Shown one piece after another: positions 6,347 to 14,633 of a DNA stretch of 64,000 nt. Below the pieces are notes generated by a model. The model did no database searches. It saw nothing but the letters and a program-made list of their open reading frames with translations, and was not told the origin of the DNA. A program made the position numbers and the translations under genes. The stretch's first letter is position 1, and the number at the start of each line of letters is the position of its first letter. Source of the DNA: JAZNQN01 sp045656005 (GTDB lineage: Bacteria; Bacillota; Clostridia; UMGS1883; UMGS1540); contig JAZOQG010000070.1 in assembly GCA_045656005.1 (NCBI GenBank), forward strand, positions 12,019 to 76,018. Direction: 5' to 3'.

Positions 6347-8275
6347 ATGATTAAAATTACTTTAAGAGATGAAATAAAAGAATTTGAAAGCGGCGTATCA
6401 GCTTTTGATATTGCAATGTCTATAAGCGAAGGTCTCGGAAGAGCTGCACTTGCCGCAAAAATTGACGGTGTGGTTTCAGAGCTTTCAAAGCCTATCGAAA
6501 AAGACTGCTCCGTTGAAATTTTAACCTTCGATTCAGAAGAAGGAAAAAGAGTTTTACGCCACAGCGCATCACACATTCTTGCGCAGGCAGTTAAAAGACT
6601 TTATCCTAATACCAAACTTGCAATAGGTCCCGCTATTGATGATGGTTTTTACTATGATTTTGATACAGAAACTCCTCTTACAAACGATGATTTGTCAAAA
6701 ATCGAAGCTGAAATGAAAAAAATCGTTAAAGAGAACATTAAAATTGAAAGATTTACTCTCCCCAAAGACGAAGCTATTGCTTTTATGAAGGACGAGCCTT
6801 ACAAGGTTGAGCTTATTGAAGAACTTCCCGAAGGAGAAGAAATTTCTTTCTACAAGCAAGAAGATTTTACAGACCTTTGTGCAGGACCTCACGTTTTTGC
6901 AACAGGCGCTGTTAAAGCAATAAAACTTATGAGTGTTACAGGTGCTTACTGGAGAGGAAGCGAGAAGAACAAAATGCTCCAGAGAGTGTATGGTACTGCA
7001 TTTACAAAGAAAAGCGACCTCTCTGAGCATCTTGAAATGCTTGAAGAGGCAAGAAAAAGGGACCACAACAAAATAGGCAGAGAGCTCGGCTACTTTACAA
7101 CTGTTGACTCCATAGGTCAGGGGCTTCCCATAATGCTCCCCAAAGGTGCAAAGGTTATGCAGACACTTATGCGTTTTGTTGAGGACACTGAAGAAGCTCT
7201 CGGTTGGCAGCTTACAAAAACACCTTACATGGCAAAGAGTGACCTTTACAAAATTTCAGGTCACTGGGACCACTATCAGGACGGAATGTTCGTTATGGGT
7301 GACGAGGAAAAAGACAAGGAAGTTTTTGCACTTCGTCCTATGACATGCCCCTTCCAGTATCAGGCATACCTTTCAAAAATGAGAAGCTACAGAGATTTAC
7401 CAATTCGCTATAACGAAACTTCAACTCTTTTCAGAAACGAATCTTCAGGAGAAATGCACGGTCTTATTAGGGTAAGACAGTTTACAATTTCGGAAGGACA
7501 TTTAATGTGCCGCCCCGACCAGCTCGAGGATGAATTCAGAAGTTGTCTTGAACTTACAACATATATGCTTAAAACACTTGGTCTTTACGAGGATGTTTCC
7601 TATCGTTTCTCGCAGTGGGACCCCAATAACAGAGAAAAATATATCGGCACCGAGGAACAATGGGATGAAGCTCAGGGTATAATGGCTAAAATTTTAGAGC
7701 ATCTCCAGATTCCTCACAAAATAGGTATCGGAGAAGCTGCTTTTTACGGACCAAAACTCGATATTCAGATTAAAAACGTTTATGGCAAAGAGGACACTCT
7801 CATTACAATTCAGATTGACCAGATGCTTGCTGAAAAATTTGGTATGGAATATATTGACAGCGACGGCACAAAGAAAAACCCATATATTATCCACAGAACT
7901 TCAATCGGTTGCTATGAAAGAACTTTGGCACTCCTTCTCGAAAAATATGCAGGGGCACTTCCTACATGGCTTATGCCTACACAGGCAGTTGTTATTCCGA
8001 TTTCAGAAAAGCACATAGAATATGCTGAAAAGATTTCCAAAATGCTTACTGAAAAAGGTATAAGAAACTCGGTTGACAAGAGAAACGAAAAAATGGGTTA
8101 CAAAATTCGTGAAGCACAGCTTGAGAAAACACCTTACATGCTTATTGTTGGTGACCAGGAAGCACAAGACGGTACAGTATCTCTTCGTGCAAGAAAAGAG
8201 GGTGACACAGGTAGCTTTAAAGCAGAAAAAGCCCTTGAAATTATACTTGACGATATAGTAAACAAAAGAATATAA
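6347..8275 (+). CDS. thrS: Threonyl-tRNA synthetase
   Basis: 642 residues, full length for ThrRS. It charges tRNA-Thr with threonine using ATP. Domains in order: TGS (1-60), the editing domain with 'HSASHILAQAV' and 'DLCAGPHV', the class II catalytic core (about 240-535) and the anticodon-binding domain from about 540. The zinc ligands expected for ThrRS are visible: Cys in 'MTCPFQ', His in 'SEGHLMC' and His in 'IHRTSIG'. Motif 2 is 'NETSTLFRNESSGEMHGLIRVRQF'-like. AAAGGTG precedes the ATG. Unlike many Firmicutes thrS genes it has no T-box; its leader instead carries a small ORF and hairpins. The gene lies head-on to the inferred leftward fork. Confidence 0.97.
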   Translation: MIKITLRDEIKEFESGVSAFDIAMSISEGLGRAALAAKIDGVVSELSKPIEKDCSVEILTFDSEEGKRVLRHSASHILAQAVKRLYPNTKLAIGPAIDDGFYYDFDTETPLTNDDLSKIEAEMKKIVKENIKIERFTLPKDEAIAFMKDEPYKVELIEELPEGEEISFYKQEDFTDLCAGPHVFATGAVKAIKLMSVTGAYWRGSEKNKMLQRVYGTAFTKKSDLSEHLEMLEEARKRDHNKIGRELGYFTTVDSIGQGLPIMLPKGAKVMQTLMRFVEDTEEALGWQLTKTPYMAKSDLYKISGHWDHYQDGMFVMGDEEKDKEVFALRPMTCPFQYQAYLSKMRSYRDLPIRYNETSTLFRNESSGEMHGLIRVRQFTISEGHLMCRPDQLEDEFRSCLELTTYMLKTLGLYEDVSYRFSQWDPNNREKYIGTEEQWDEAQGIMAKILEHLQIPHKIGIGEAAFYGPKLDIQIKNVYGKEDTLITIQIDQMLAEKFGMEYIDSDGTKKNPYIIHRTSIGCYERTLALLLEKYAGALPTWLMPTQAVVIPISEKHIEYAEKISKMLTEKGIRNSVDKRNEKMGYKIREAQLEKTPYMLIVGDQEAQDGTVSLRARKEGDTGSFKAEKALEIILDDIVNKRI

Positions 8276-8281
8276 GAAAAG

Positions 8282-8312
8282 AGGGCTGTGATAATATATC
8301 ATAGCCCTTCTG
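8282..8312. terminator. Bidirectional terminator between thrS and the AraC gene
   Basis: AGGGCTGTGAT pairs with ATCATAGCCCT (8282-8308) over 11 bp with one G-T pair. The stop codon of the minus-strand AraC gene at 8299 lies inside the hairpin. Confidence 0.8.
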
Positions 8313-9108
8313 AATCTTTAATACTTTTTCTGTACTGCTGCGGTGATACCCCTTTGATTTTTTTAAATGTATCACCAAAATAATTACTTCCCGTAAAGCC
8401 CGCCATTGATGCAATTTCCGTTATCGGGAGATTTGTTGATGCGAGAAGTTTTGCCGCCTCATTTACTCTGATGCAGTTTATATATTTTGAGGCAGGCATC
8501 CCTACAATTTCACGAAATTTTTTACAAAAATACGAGTGACTTAAATATGACATTTTGCAAAGCTGTGGGATTGCTAGGTCCTGAGAATAATTTGTATTTA
8601 TATATGTTACAACATCAAGTATTTTATTATAGGTTTCATCACTGTTTTCTTCAGCGGCGACTTTAACAGAAGAAAAACGGTGAAGATATACAAAAAGCGT
8701 TGTAAGCATCGTTTTCATCAGTATAAATGACGTTTTCTGAGGATTGTCACATTCGTGGCATATATCAAGCAGAAGTGTTTCAATTTTGTTTCTGTCTGTC
8801 GGCGGTACTTTTATAACTTTTGATGAAAAACATTCTTCGGCAAGGTCTGAAATTTCGTCACTTAAGGCTTCTGAATTAAAATATATGTGAATACATTCCA
8901 TTCTTGCACCCGAAGTTTTGTGAATTTGCCCGGGAGAAATCAAAGCAAAATCCCCCGATACAACTCTATACACATTATCTTCTATAAAATAGTGGCGGTC
9001 ACCGCTTGTAAGATAATAAATTTCATAGTGAGGGTGAGCATGAACATATTTCATTTTTGCATCTTCTTTTGTTGTAAACTTGGTATGTTTTGCAATAATT
9101 GTTGCCAT
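8299..9108 (-). CDS. AraC-family transcriptional regulator with N-terminal cupin
   Basis: 269 residues. Residues about 15-90 form a cupin sensor domain ('HAHPHYEIYYLTSGDRHYFIEDNVYRVVSGDFALISPGQIHK'), typical of sugar-responsive AraC regulators. Two C-terminal HTH motifs follow from about residue 165: 'DLAIPQLCKMSYLSHSYFCKKFREIVG' and the conserved 'LPITEIASMAGFTGSNYFGDTFKKIKGVSPQQYRK'. It should bind DNA near a carbohydrate-uptake or catabolic operon and respond to a small ligand, but no such operon is beside it here. The start has AAGGAGGGT seven bases upstream. It is divergent from rqcP with a 71-base gap. Confidence 0.92.
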   Translation of the reverse strand: MATIIAKHTKFTTKEDAKMKYVHAHPHYEIYYLTSGDRHYFIEDNVYRVVSGDFALISPGQIHKTSGARMECIHIYFNSEALSDEISDLAEECFSSKVIKVPPTDRNKIETLLLDICHECDNPQKTSFILMKTMLTTLFVYLHRFSSVKVAAEENSDETYNKILDVVTYINTNYSQDLAIPQLCKMSYLSHSYFCKKFREIVGMPASKYINCIRVNEAAKLLASTNLPITEIASMAGFTGSNYFGDTFKKIKGVSPQQYRKSIKDSEGL

Positions 9109-9179
9109 ATTACCCTCCTTAATGAATTAGTTTAATTATATTTTAACATAATAACTTTTTAAAGTAAAGGAGAAAAGAT

Positions 9180-9425
9180 ATGAGAATAGACAAGTTTTTA
9201 AAAGTTTCCAGAATAATTAAGCGCAGAACTGTTGCGGCAGCGGCTTGCAGCGGCGGCAGAGTTTTTATAAATGGCAAGCAGGCAAAACCTGGTTCTGAAG
9301 TATCAGTTGGAGATATTCTGGAAATTGGCTTTGGCGAAAAATCAATAAAAGTTGAAATTTTAAAAATCACAGAGCATGTACTTAAAGATGATGCGTCCCA
9401 AATGTATAAAATATTAGAAGGATAA
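9180..9425 (+). CDS. rqcP: RqcP (S4-domain ribosome quality-control factor, YabO-like)
   Basis: 81 residues consisting of one S4 RNA-binding domain: 'MRIDKFLKVSRIIKRRTVA' then 'GGRVFINGKQAKPGSEVSVGDILEIGFGEKSI'. It closely follows the pattern of Bacillus RqcP (YabO), including length. RqcP works with RqcH on the obstructed 50S subunit, stabilising P-site tRNA while alanine tails are added to stalled nascent chains. AAAGGAG lies seven bases before the ATG. It is followed after 11 bases by mnmA and probably co-transcribed with it. In Bacillus the gene sits in a different neighbourhood (mazG-yabN-yabO), so the location is not the usual one. Confidence 0.9.
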   Translation: MRIDKFLKVSRIIKRRTVAAAACSGGRVFINGKQAKPGSEVSVGDILEIGFGEKSIKVEILKITEHVLKDDASQMYKILEG

Positions 9426-9436
9426 ATGGTAGTTTT

Positions 9437-10474
9437 ATGAAAAAAGTTCTTGTAGGCATGAGCGGCGGAGTTGACAGCAGCGTTGTTGCCGCTCTCTTAA
9501 AAAGCCAGGGCTATGATGTTTACGGGGTTAATTTAAAATTCTGGTCAAACTGCGAAAGAGAAGATGACGATGCGAAAAAGGTTTGCGATTTTTTGGAAAT
9601 TCCTCTTTACAAAGGAGATTACAGTTCCCATTTTTATAAAAACGTTGTAACCCCTTTTATAAATGAATATATAAGCGGAAGAACACCAAACCCCTGCGTT
9701 ATGTGTAATCCGTCAACGAAAATTTTTGCTCTTTTGGACTTTGCGGACAAAATGGGAATAGACTATGTTGCAACAGGTCACTATGCAAAGATTTATCGCG
9801 ATGGCGACAAAACTTATCTCATGCAAGGCGAAAATTTAAAAAAAGACCAGAGTTATTTTTTATATGCTCTTAAAAAAGACCAGCTTAAAAGACTTTTGTT
9901 CCCTCTTGGTGACTTTTCGAAGGAAAGAGTACGGGAAATGGCAGAGGAATTTGGTATTGAAGTTTCAAAAAAACCTGACAGTCAGGAAATTTGTTTCCTT
10001 CCCGACGGTGAAATCGGAAATTTTATAAAAGAATATGGAGATAAAGTTCCTCCGGAAGGATACTTTGTTGACACCGAAGGAAATCCCATAGGTGTTCACA
10101 AAGGAATTTATAATTACACAATAGGTCAGCGAAAAGGTCTTGGAGCTTTTGGAAAACCCTATTTTGTAAGGGAAATTAACGCAAAAAATAATACCGTCAC
10201 CATTGGCAACGATATTTTGTCAAAAGAATTAATTACAGATAATTTCGCTTTTACAGGCGATTTTGAATGTGATTTCCCATTTACTGCAATGGTAAAAATC
10301 CGCTCACGTGCACCACTTTCAGATGCATTGATTGAAAAATGCGGGGAAGGCATAAAAATAATTTTTGAAACTCCCCAGCGCGCCGTAACCCCGGGTCAAA
10401 GTGCCGTACTTTATAAAGATAATAAAGTGCTCGGCGGTGGAATTATCAAATGTACAAGCGGTCAAATACAATAA
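9437..10474 (+). CDS. mnmA: tRNA-specific 2-thiouridylase MnmA
   Basis: 345 residues. MnmA adds sulfur to U34 of tRNA-Lys, tRNA-Glu and tRNA-Gln using ATP and a persulfide relay. The PP-loop 'GMSGGVDSSV' is at residues 7-16. The catalytic cysteines expected for the family are C87 in 'NPCVMC' and C186 in 'QEICFLPD'. The 'YTIGQRKGLG' block and C-terminal beta-barrel are present. The gene shares the modification of U34 with mnmE and mnmG further right in this window. Its 3' end overlaps the end of the convergent CDF gene by 29 bases. The ribosome site is weak, so translation may be coupled to rqcP. Confidence 0.96.
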   Translation: MKKVLVGMSGGVDSSVVAALLKSQGYDVYGVNLKFWSNCEREDDDAKKVCDFLEIPLYKGDYSSHFYKNVVTPFINEYISGRTPNPCVMCNPSTKIFALLDFADKMGIDYVATGHYAKIYRDGDKTYLMQGENLKKDQSYFLYALKKDQLKRLLFPLGDFSKERVREMAEEFGIEVSKKPDSQEICFLPDGEIGNFIKEYGDKVPPEGYFVDTEGNPIGVHKGIYNYTIGQRKGLGAFGKPYFVREINAKNNTVTIGNDILSKELITDNFAFTGDFECDFPFTAMVKIRSRAPLSDALIEKCGEGIKIIFETPQRAVTPGQSAVLYKDNKVLGGGIIKCTSGQIQ

Positions 10475-11600
10475 CAGTATAATAATTTTCATTAAGGCGG
10501 CTGTCAATAGCCGCTTTTATTTCTTTATCCTGCATTTTAAATTTATGCGGAACCACAACGTCAAATATAAGATTTGTGTGAGTATCTCCAGAAACCACAC
10601 GAAAATCATGAATTTTAAGTTCCTCATCTATATCCGAAACAATTTTGTCAATCATTTCCTTAAGAGCATTTACTTCTTCATTATCGGTGCTTATGGGGTC
10701 TATGTGAATTGTAATCTGAACACCCATTTCCCTCATAATCTGTCTTTCAATCAAATCGATTTCATCATGCACCTTTAAAATGTCGGCATCCACTCTCACC
10801 TCTGCATGAGCAGATGCTATATATTTGTCAGGTCCGTAATTATGAACTATAAGGTCATGAATTCCGCAAACTTCACTACTCTTTAAAATTATACCTTCTA
10901 TTTTTTTAACCATTACGCAGTCAGGCTGTCCACCAAGCAGAGGCTCTATGGTTTCTTTCGCAAAAGAAAAGCCTGAATACATTATAAAAAGTGCGACAAG
11001 GGCACCGATATATCCATCGAGTATATAAAATCCTAAAAATTTTGACATGAGTGCTGAAATTATTGTAACCGAGGTTACAATAACATCGTTTCTGCTATCG
11101 GCAGATGCTGCCTCAATAGCCGCAGAGCCGATAATTTTTCCAAGTTTGTAATTTATATTCGAAAGAAGCATTTTTATGGGGATTGTAAGTATAAGAACCA
11201 ATATCGCAATAAGGCTAAACGAAGTTTCAGAAGGCTCAATTATTTTTCCTGCCGAGCTTTTCAAAAGCTCAAAGCCTGCTAAAATTATCAAAAGCGACAC
11301 TATAAATGCCGATATATATTCAACCCTTCCATGCCCGAATGGATGTTCTTCATCCGCAGGCATATCCGCCATTTTAAATCCTACTATCGTAACAATGCTT
11401 GCTGCCATATCCGATAAATTGTTAAAAGCATCAGCGATAACTGATACGCTGGCAGTAACAAGTCCTATAATAATTTTTATAATAAAAAGCAATAAATTTG
11501 CCAGAACACCTAAAAAACCTGATAAAAATCCTGCCTTTTTTCTGTTGGCAGGATTTTTTTCGTCGGTTATTTTAAATGCCCTCATTAAAAACCGGGTCAT
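10446..11600 (-). CDS. Cation diffusion facilitator (CDF) family transporter
   Basis: 384 residues with a six-helix membrane domain followed by a long cytoplasmic domain. CDF metal-site motifs are visible: 'DAFNNLSD' in TM2 (D57, D64), 'HPFGHGRVEY' at 86-95 and 'ASADSRNDV' in TM5. The family exports Zn, Mn, Fe or Co in exchange for protons; the metal cannot be told from sequence alone. The C-terminal half is longer than in the simplest CDF proteins and contains the zinc-transporter dimerisation domain plus an extra segment of about 70 residues. Its start overlaps the acyl-CoA synthetase stop by four bases, so it is the last gene of a three-gene operon. Its end overlaps mnmA. Confidence 0.92.
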   Translation of the reverse strand: MTRFLMRAFKITDEKNPANRKKAGFLSGFLGVLANLLLFIIKIIIGLVTASVSVIADAFNNLSDMAASIVTIVGFKMADMPADEEHPFGHGRVEYISAFIVSLLIILAGFELLKSSAGKIIEPSETSFSLIAILVLILTIPIKMLLSNINYKLGKIIGSAAIEAASADSRNDVIVTSVTIISALMSKFLGFYILDGYIGALVALFIMYSGFSFAKETIEPLLGGQPDCVMVKKIEGIILKSSEVCGIHDLIVHNYGPDKYIASAHAEVRVDADILKVHDEIDLIERQIMREMGVQITIHIDPISTDNEEVNALKEMIDKIVSDIDEELKIHDFRVVSGDTHTNLIFDVVVPHKFKMQDKEIKAAIDSRLNENYYTVIVFDRLYI

Positions 11601-13258
11601 TTATTGTCCCTCTCTCTAATTTTTGTTCTCATAATCTTTCCGCTTGAGGTTTTGGGAAGTTCTTCCACAAATTCAATTATTCTGGGGTACTTATATGGAG
11701 CAGTTGTAGCTTTAACATGGTTTTGAAGCTCTTTTATAAGCTCGTCGCTACCTTCATAACCTTTTGCCAAAACTATTGTTGCCTTTACAATCTGTCCTCT
11801 TATTTCATCAGGAACAGCAGTTACTGCAACCTCTAAAACAGAAGGATGCTCCATAAGTGAGCTTTCTACCTCAAAAGGCCCTATTCTGTAGCCTGAGCTT
11901 TTAATCATATCATCAGCTCTGCCCACATACCAGTAATATCCATCCTCATCGCACCATGCAATATCGCCTGTATAGTAATATCCGTCATGCCAGCAGCTCT
12001 GAGTTTTTTCATCATCAAGATAATATCCGCAGAAAAGACCATAAGGCTTTCTTTCCGAAGTTTTAAAGGCAATCTGACCAGCCTTTCCGTCCTCACAATC
12101 GTTTCCGTTATCATCAAGAAGATGAATTTCATAGCTTGGAGAAGGCTTTCCGAGAGAACCCGGTCTTGGCTCAAACCAAGGGTAGTTTGCGAGAGCAACT
12201 ACTGTTTCGGTCTGTCCGAAGCCCTCGTGAATTTTAAGACCTGTTGCCTCATAAAATTTATTGAAAATTTCTGCGTTTAATGCCTCTCCCGCAGTTGTGC
12301 AATGCTTTAAGGATGACAAATCAAATTTAGTTATGTCCTCTTTTATCAAAAATCTTAAAATGGTAGGCGGAGCACAAAATGTTGTAATTTTGTATTCCTC
12401 AATTTTCTTAAGTATATCAACGGGTGTAAAACGTGTACTGTAGTCGTAAACAAAAATTGCCGCACCGCAAAGCCACTGACCGTAAATTTTACCCCATGAA
12501 GATTTTGCCCAGCCTGTTTCTGCAACAGTTAAATGAAGGGCATCTTCTTCAACGTTGTGCCAGTATTTTGCAGTTATAATATGACCGAGTGGATATGTGT
12601 GACAATGTCTTGCCATTTTGGGATACCCTGTTGTGCCTGATGTAAAGTACATGAGAAGAGTATCGTCGTTTTTAGTTGCCTCTGCACCTATAGGACGAGA
12701 AAACTCATCGCTCTCCCCCTCAATTTCTTCATCAAAGCAAAGCCATCCGTCACGTTTTCCGCAACATAAAACTTTATTTTTAAGTGACGGGCAAACCTTT
12801 TCTGCCTCTTCAACATCTTTTGATAAATCAGCCGTGTCGGAGACTATAATCGTTGTGACACTTGCAGCCTGAATACGATAAATAACGTCTTTCGTTTTAA
12901 GCTGAGTTGTTGCAGGAATTAAAACTGCACCCAATTTGTGAAGTGCAACTGCGCAAATCCAGTACTCAAAGTGGCGGCGAAGTACAACCATTACGTTGTC
13001 ACCCTTTTTAACACCTATTCTTTTAAGAAAATTAACAGTTTTGTTTGAAAGCTTTTTAAGCTCGCCAAATGTTATGGTTTTTTTGTCGCCTTCGTCATTG
13101 CACCATACGAGTGCTCTTTTATCGGGCTTTAAATCTGCCCATGCGTCAACAACATCAAACCCAAAGTTAAAATTCTCCGGAATATCAATTTTAAAGTTTT
13201 TTACAAAGTCTTCATAAGAGGAATACTCCCCTTTAGTATATCTAGATAATATATCCAT
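11597..13258 (-). CDS. AMP-forming acyl-CoA synthetase (ACSM/acetyl-CoA synthetase-like)
   Basis: 553 residues of the adenylate-forming superfamily. The P-loop-like 'MYFTSGTTGYPKMA' motif, 'AGEALNAEIFNKFYEATG', 'HEGFGQTETVV', 'YYTGDIAWCDEDGYYWYVGRADDMIKSSGYRIGP' and the C-terminal catalytic lysine in 'LPKTSSGKIMR' are all present. It activates a carboxylate to acyl-AMP and then acyl-CoA; the pattern is nearest to medium-chain acyl-CoA synthetases but the substrate is not determinable. Upstream lies an XRE-cupin regulator 20 bases away, a pairing that is frequent in Clostridia, and downstream the CDF transporter overlaps by four bases. The regulator probably responds to a ligand tied to this enzyme's substrate. 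Confidence 0.93.
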   Translation of the reverse strand: MDILSRYTKGEYSSYEDFVKNFKIDIPENFNFGFDVVDAWADLKPDKRALVWCNDEGDKKTITFGELKKLSNKTVNFLKRIGVKKGDNVMVVLRRHFEYWICAVALHKLGAVLIPATTQLKTKDVIYRIQAASVTTIIVSDTADLSKDVEEAEKVCPSLKNKVLCCGKRDGWLCFDEEIEGESDEFSRPIGAEATKNDDTLLMYFTSGTTGYPKMARHCHTYPLGHIITAKYWHNVEEDALHLTVAETGWAKSSWGKIYGQWLCGAAIFVYDYSTRFTPVDILKKIEEYKITTFCAPPTILRFLIKEDITKFDLSSLKHCTTAGEALNAEIFNKFYEATGLKIHEGFGQTETVVALANYPWFEPRPGSLGKPSPSYEIHLLDDNGNDCEDGKAGQIAFKTSERKPYGLFCGYYLDDEKTQSCWHDGYYYTGDIAWCDEDGYYWYVGRADDMIKSSGYRIGPFEVESSLMEHPSVLEVAVTAVPDEIRGQIVKATIVLAKGYEGSDELIKELQNHVKATTAPYKYPRIIEFVEELPKTSSGKIMRTKIRERDNK

Positions 13259-13278
13259 CTTTATCCCCTTTTGTTTTT

Positions 13279-13833
13279 TTAAATTACAATAGTAAGGACT
13301 TTTGCGGATTTATCTCCTATTGCCGCCATACCATGAGGATATGAGGAATCATAATAAATCGAATCCCCTTCCTCCAAAATAATATCCTTACCGTTTATTC
13401 TTATTAAAACTCTGCCTTCAAGACAGTAGTCAAATTCCTGACCCATGTGAATATTTGTGCTGATTTCTTCATGACCCCCCTGAGGGTCCACGCTTACCAA
13501 AAGGGGCAAAACTTTATTATTCAAAAAGTTATACGCAAGATGCTGATAATCATACTGCTGGCTTTTTTCAATACGAAGCCCTTTATCGGCTTTTACGTGC
13601 TGATAAACCTTAAGTCTTGGTGCATCCCCCGACAAAAGCTCATAAACCTGCACGCCGAAAACAGCCGCAACTTCTGAAAGAAAGCTTATGGGCATATCAA
13701 CTTCTCCGCTTTCGTATTCAAGATACTTTTCGTTTGTAATGCCAAGACGCTTTGCCATATCGTCAGTAGTTTTTCCTGTGATTTTACGCATTTCCTTAAG
13801 TCTTATAGCAACTTTTCTGATATCGTCTTTCAT
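13279..13833 (-). CDS. XRE-family regulator with C-terminal cupin domain
   Basis: 184 residues from the ATG at 13831-13833, which has GGAGAG six bases upstream; an in-frame start eight codons further out lacks a good site. Residues about 5-65 are an XRE HTH ('VAIRLKEMRKITGKTTDDMAKRLGITNEKYLEYESGEVDMPISFL'). Residues about 110-184 are a cupin barrel ('IHMGQEFDYCLEGRVLIRINGKDIILEEGDSIYYDSSYPHGM'). The cupin presumably senses a small ligand. Directly downstream on the same strand is the acyl-CoA synthetase, so the protein likely autoregulates the three-gene operon. No operator could be identified with confidence upstream. Confidence 0.9.
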   Translation of the reverse strand: MKDDIRKVAIRLKEMRKITGKTTDDMAKRLGITNEKYLEYESGEVDMPISFLSEVAAVFGVQVYELLSGDAPRLKVYQHVKADKGLRIEKSQQYDYQHLAYNFLNNKVLPLLVSVDPQGGHEEISTNIHMGQEFDYCLEGRVLIRINGKDIILEEGDSIYYDSSYPHGMAAIGDKSAKVLTIVI

Positions 13834-13911
13834 ATTTAGCTCTCCTCTCAATAACATATTTAAATAAGTATAACATAAATTTCTTTAAAATGCAACAGTT
13901 AAACCAAGAAC

Positions 13912-14544
13912 CTATAACCCAAATTTTTCTTTAAAATATTTTTCTCTATCTTCTTCGGCTATTTTTCGAATTTCTATTTTCTTACTATCATTATTACTCT
14001 TGTTATTAGAATTTCTATTAGCAGATACTCCAACAGGATTTGGATCATTTTTCCATCGACAAAGCAGAGACCGGGAATTATTCCTCTTTCTGTCTTCTGC
14101 ATAAATATATTCTTCATGCTCGTGCATTCTAATTCTGGACTTTAATTCAAATATATTTCCTTCATTTTCAATCCTATATAATTCTGTGTATGAATAAGAT
14201 TTTGTTTTATTTGTATTTTCAAAAAACACATCACTTTGCTCATACAATATAGCACTTTCAGCATGCTCAATTATATTTGCATCAGGATTTTGAGGATATA
14301 TAATATGTCCAAATCTTACATAAATTTTCCCTCTATATAAGTTAAGCCAATTATCTTTATGGCTTTTTAACCTATTTCTTATAGTATTATGCTGTGTTGC
14401 AATTCCTAAATATAAACTTGTTTCCTTTTTTCCAAAAACTCTGCTTATATAATATAAACCTTGTGTATTAGATAACTCACTTGATATTGCATCTTCAAGG
14501 GATATAGCTTTATTCCAGTTAATTCTTATAATTTTATCTCTCAT
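13912..14544 (-). CDS. GIY-YIG-like domain protein, unknown role
   Basis: 210 residues. The N-terminal half resembles a GIY-YIG nuclease: 'GLYYI' at 29-33 for GIY, 'LYLGIA' at 44-49 for YIG, a following arginine (R58 in 'IRNRLKSH') and 'IIEHAESAIL' supplying the glutamate (E96). The C-terminal part is charged and low in complexity with an N/S/K-rich stretch ('NRNSNNKSNNDSKK') and no known fold. The ribosome site AAAAGGAG sits at the very end of a hairpin repeat that is a shortened copy of the array before the four-helix-bundle gene, so the two genes share a leader type. Both nuclease activity and role are unproven; the motif is diverged. Confidence 0.55.
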   Translation of the reverse strand: MRDKIIRINWNKAISLEDAISSELSNTQGLYYISRVFGKKETSLYLGIATQHNTIRNRLKSHKDNWLNLYRGKIYVRFGHIIYPQNPDANIIEHAESAILYEQSDVFFENTNKTKSYSYTELYRIENEGNIFELKSRIRMHEHEEYIYAEDRKRNNSRSLLCRWKNDPNPVGVSANRNSNNKSNNDSKKIEIRKIAEEDREKYFKEKFGL

Positions 14545-14558
14545 TAGTAACTCCTTTT

Positions 14559-14628
14559 GCTATATGATGTAAATTCCTTATCTCGTGCCGAAGGCAAATA
14601 TCGCAAATTCTGCGGGAATTTATATCGC
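14559..14628 (-). repeat. Short hairpin-repeat leader of the GIY-YIG-like gene
   Basis: Read on the minus strand: GCGATAT, a hairpin (AAATTCCCGCAGAATTT), GCGATAT, a 46-base stem-loop unit closed by imperfect ATATAGC, then AAAAGGAG and the start codon. The 46-base unit (14559-14604) matches the central unit of the longer array (15061-15106) at 41 of 46 positions. It begins five bases after the four-helix gene's stop. Confidence 0.85.
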
Positions 14629-14633
14629 TTACT

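Noticed and set aside
8925..8945. Noc-binding site in the AraC gene
   Set aside because: TTTGCCCGGGAGAAA is only a loose match to TTTCCCGGGAAA, with an inserted base and inside coding sequence.
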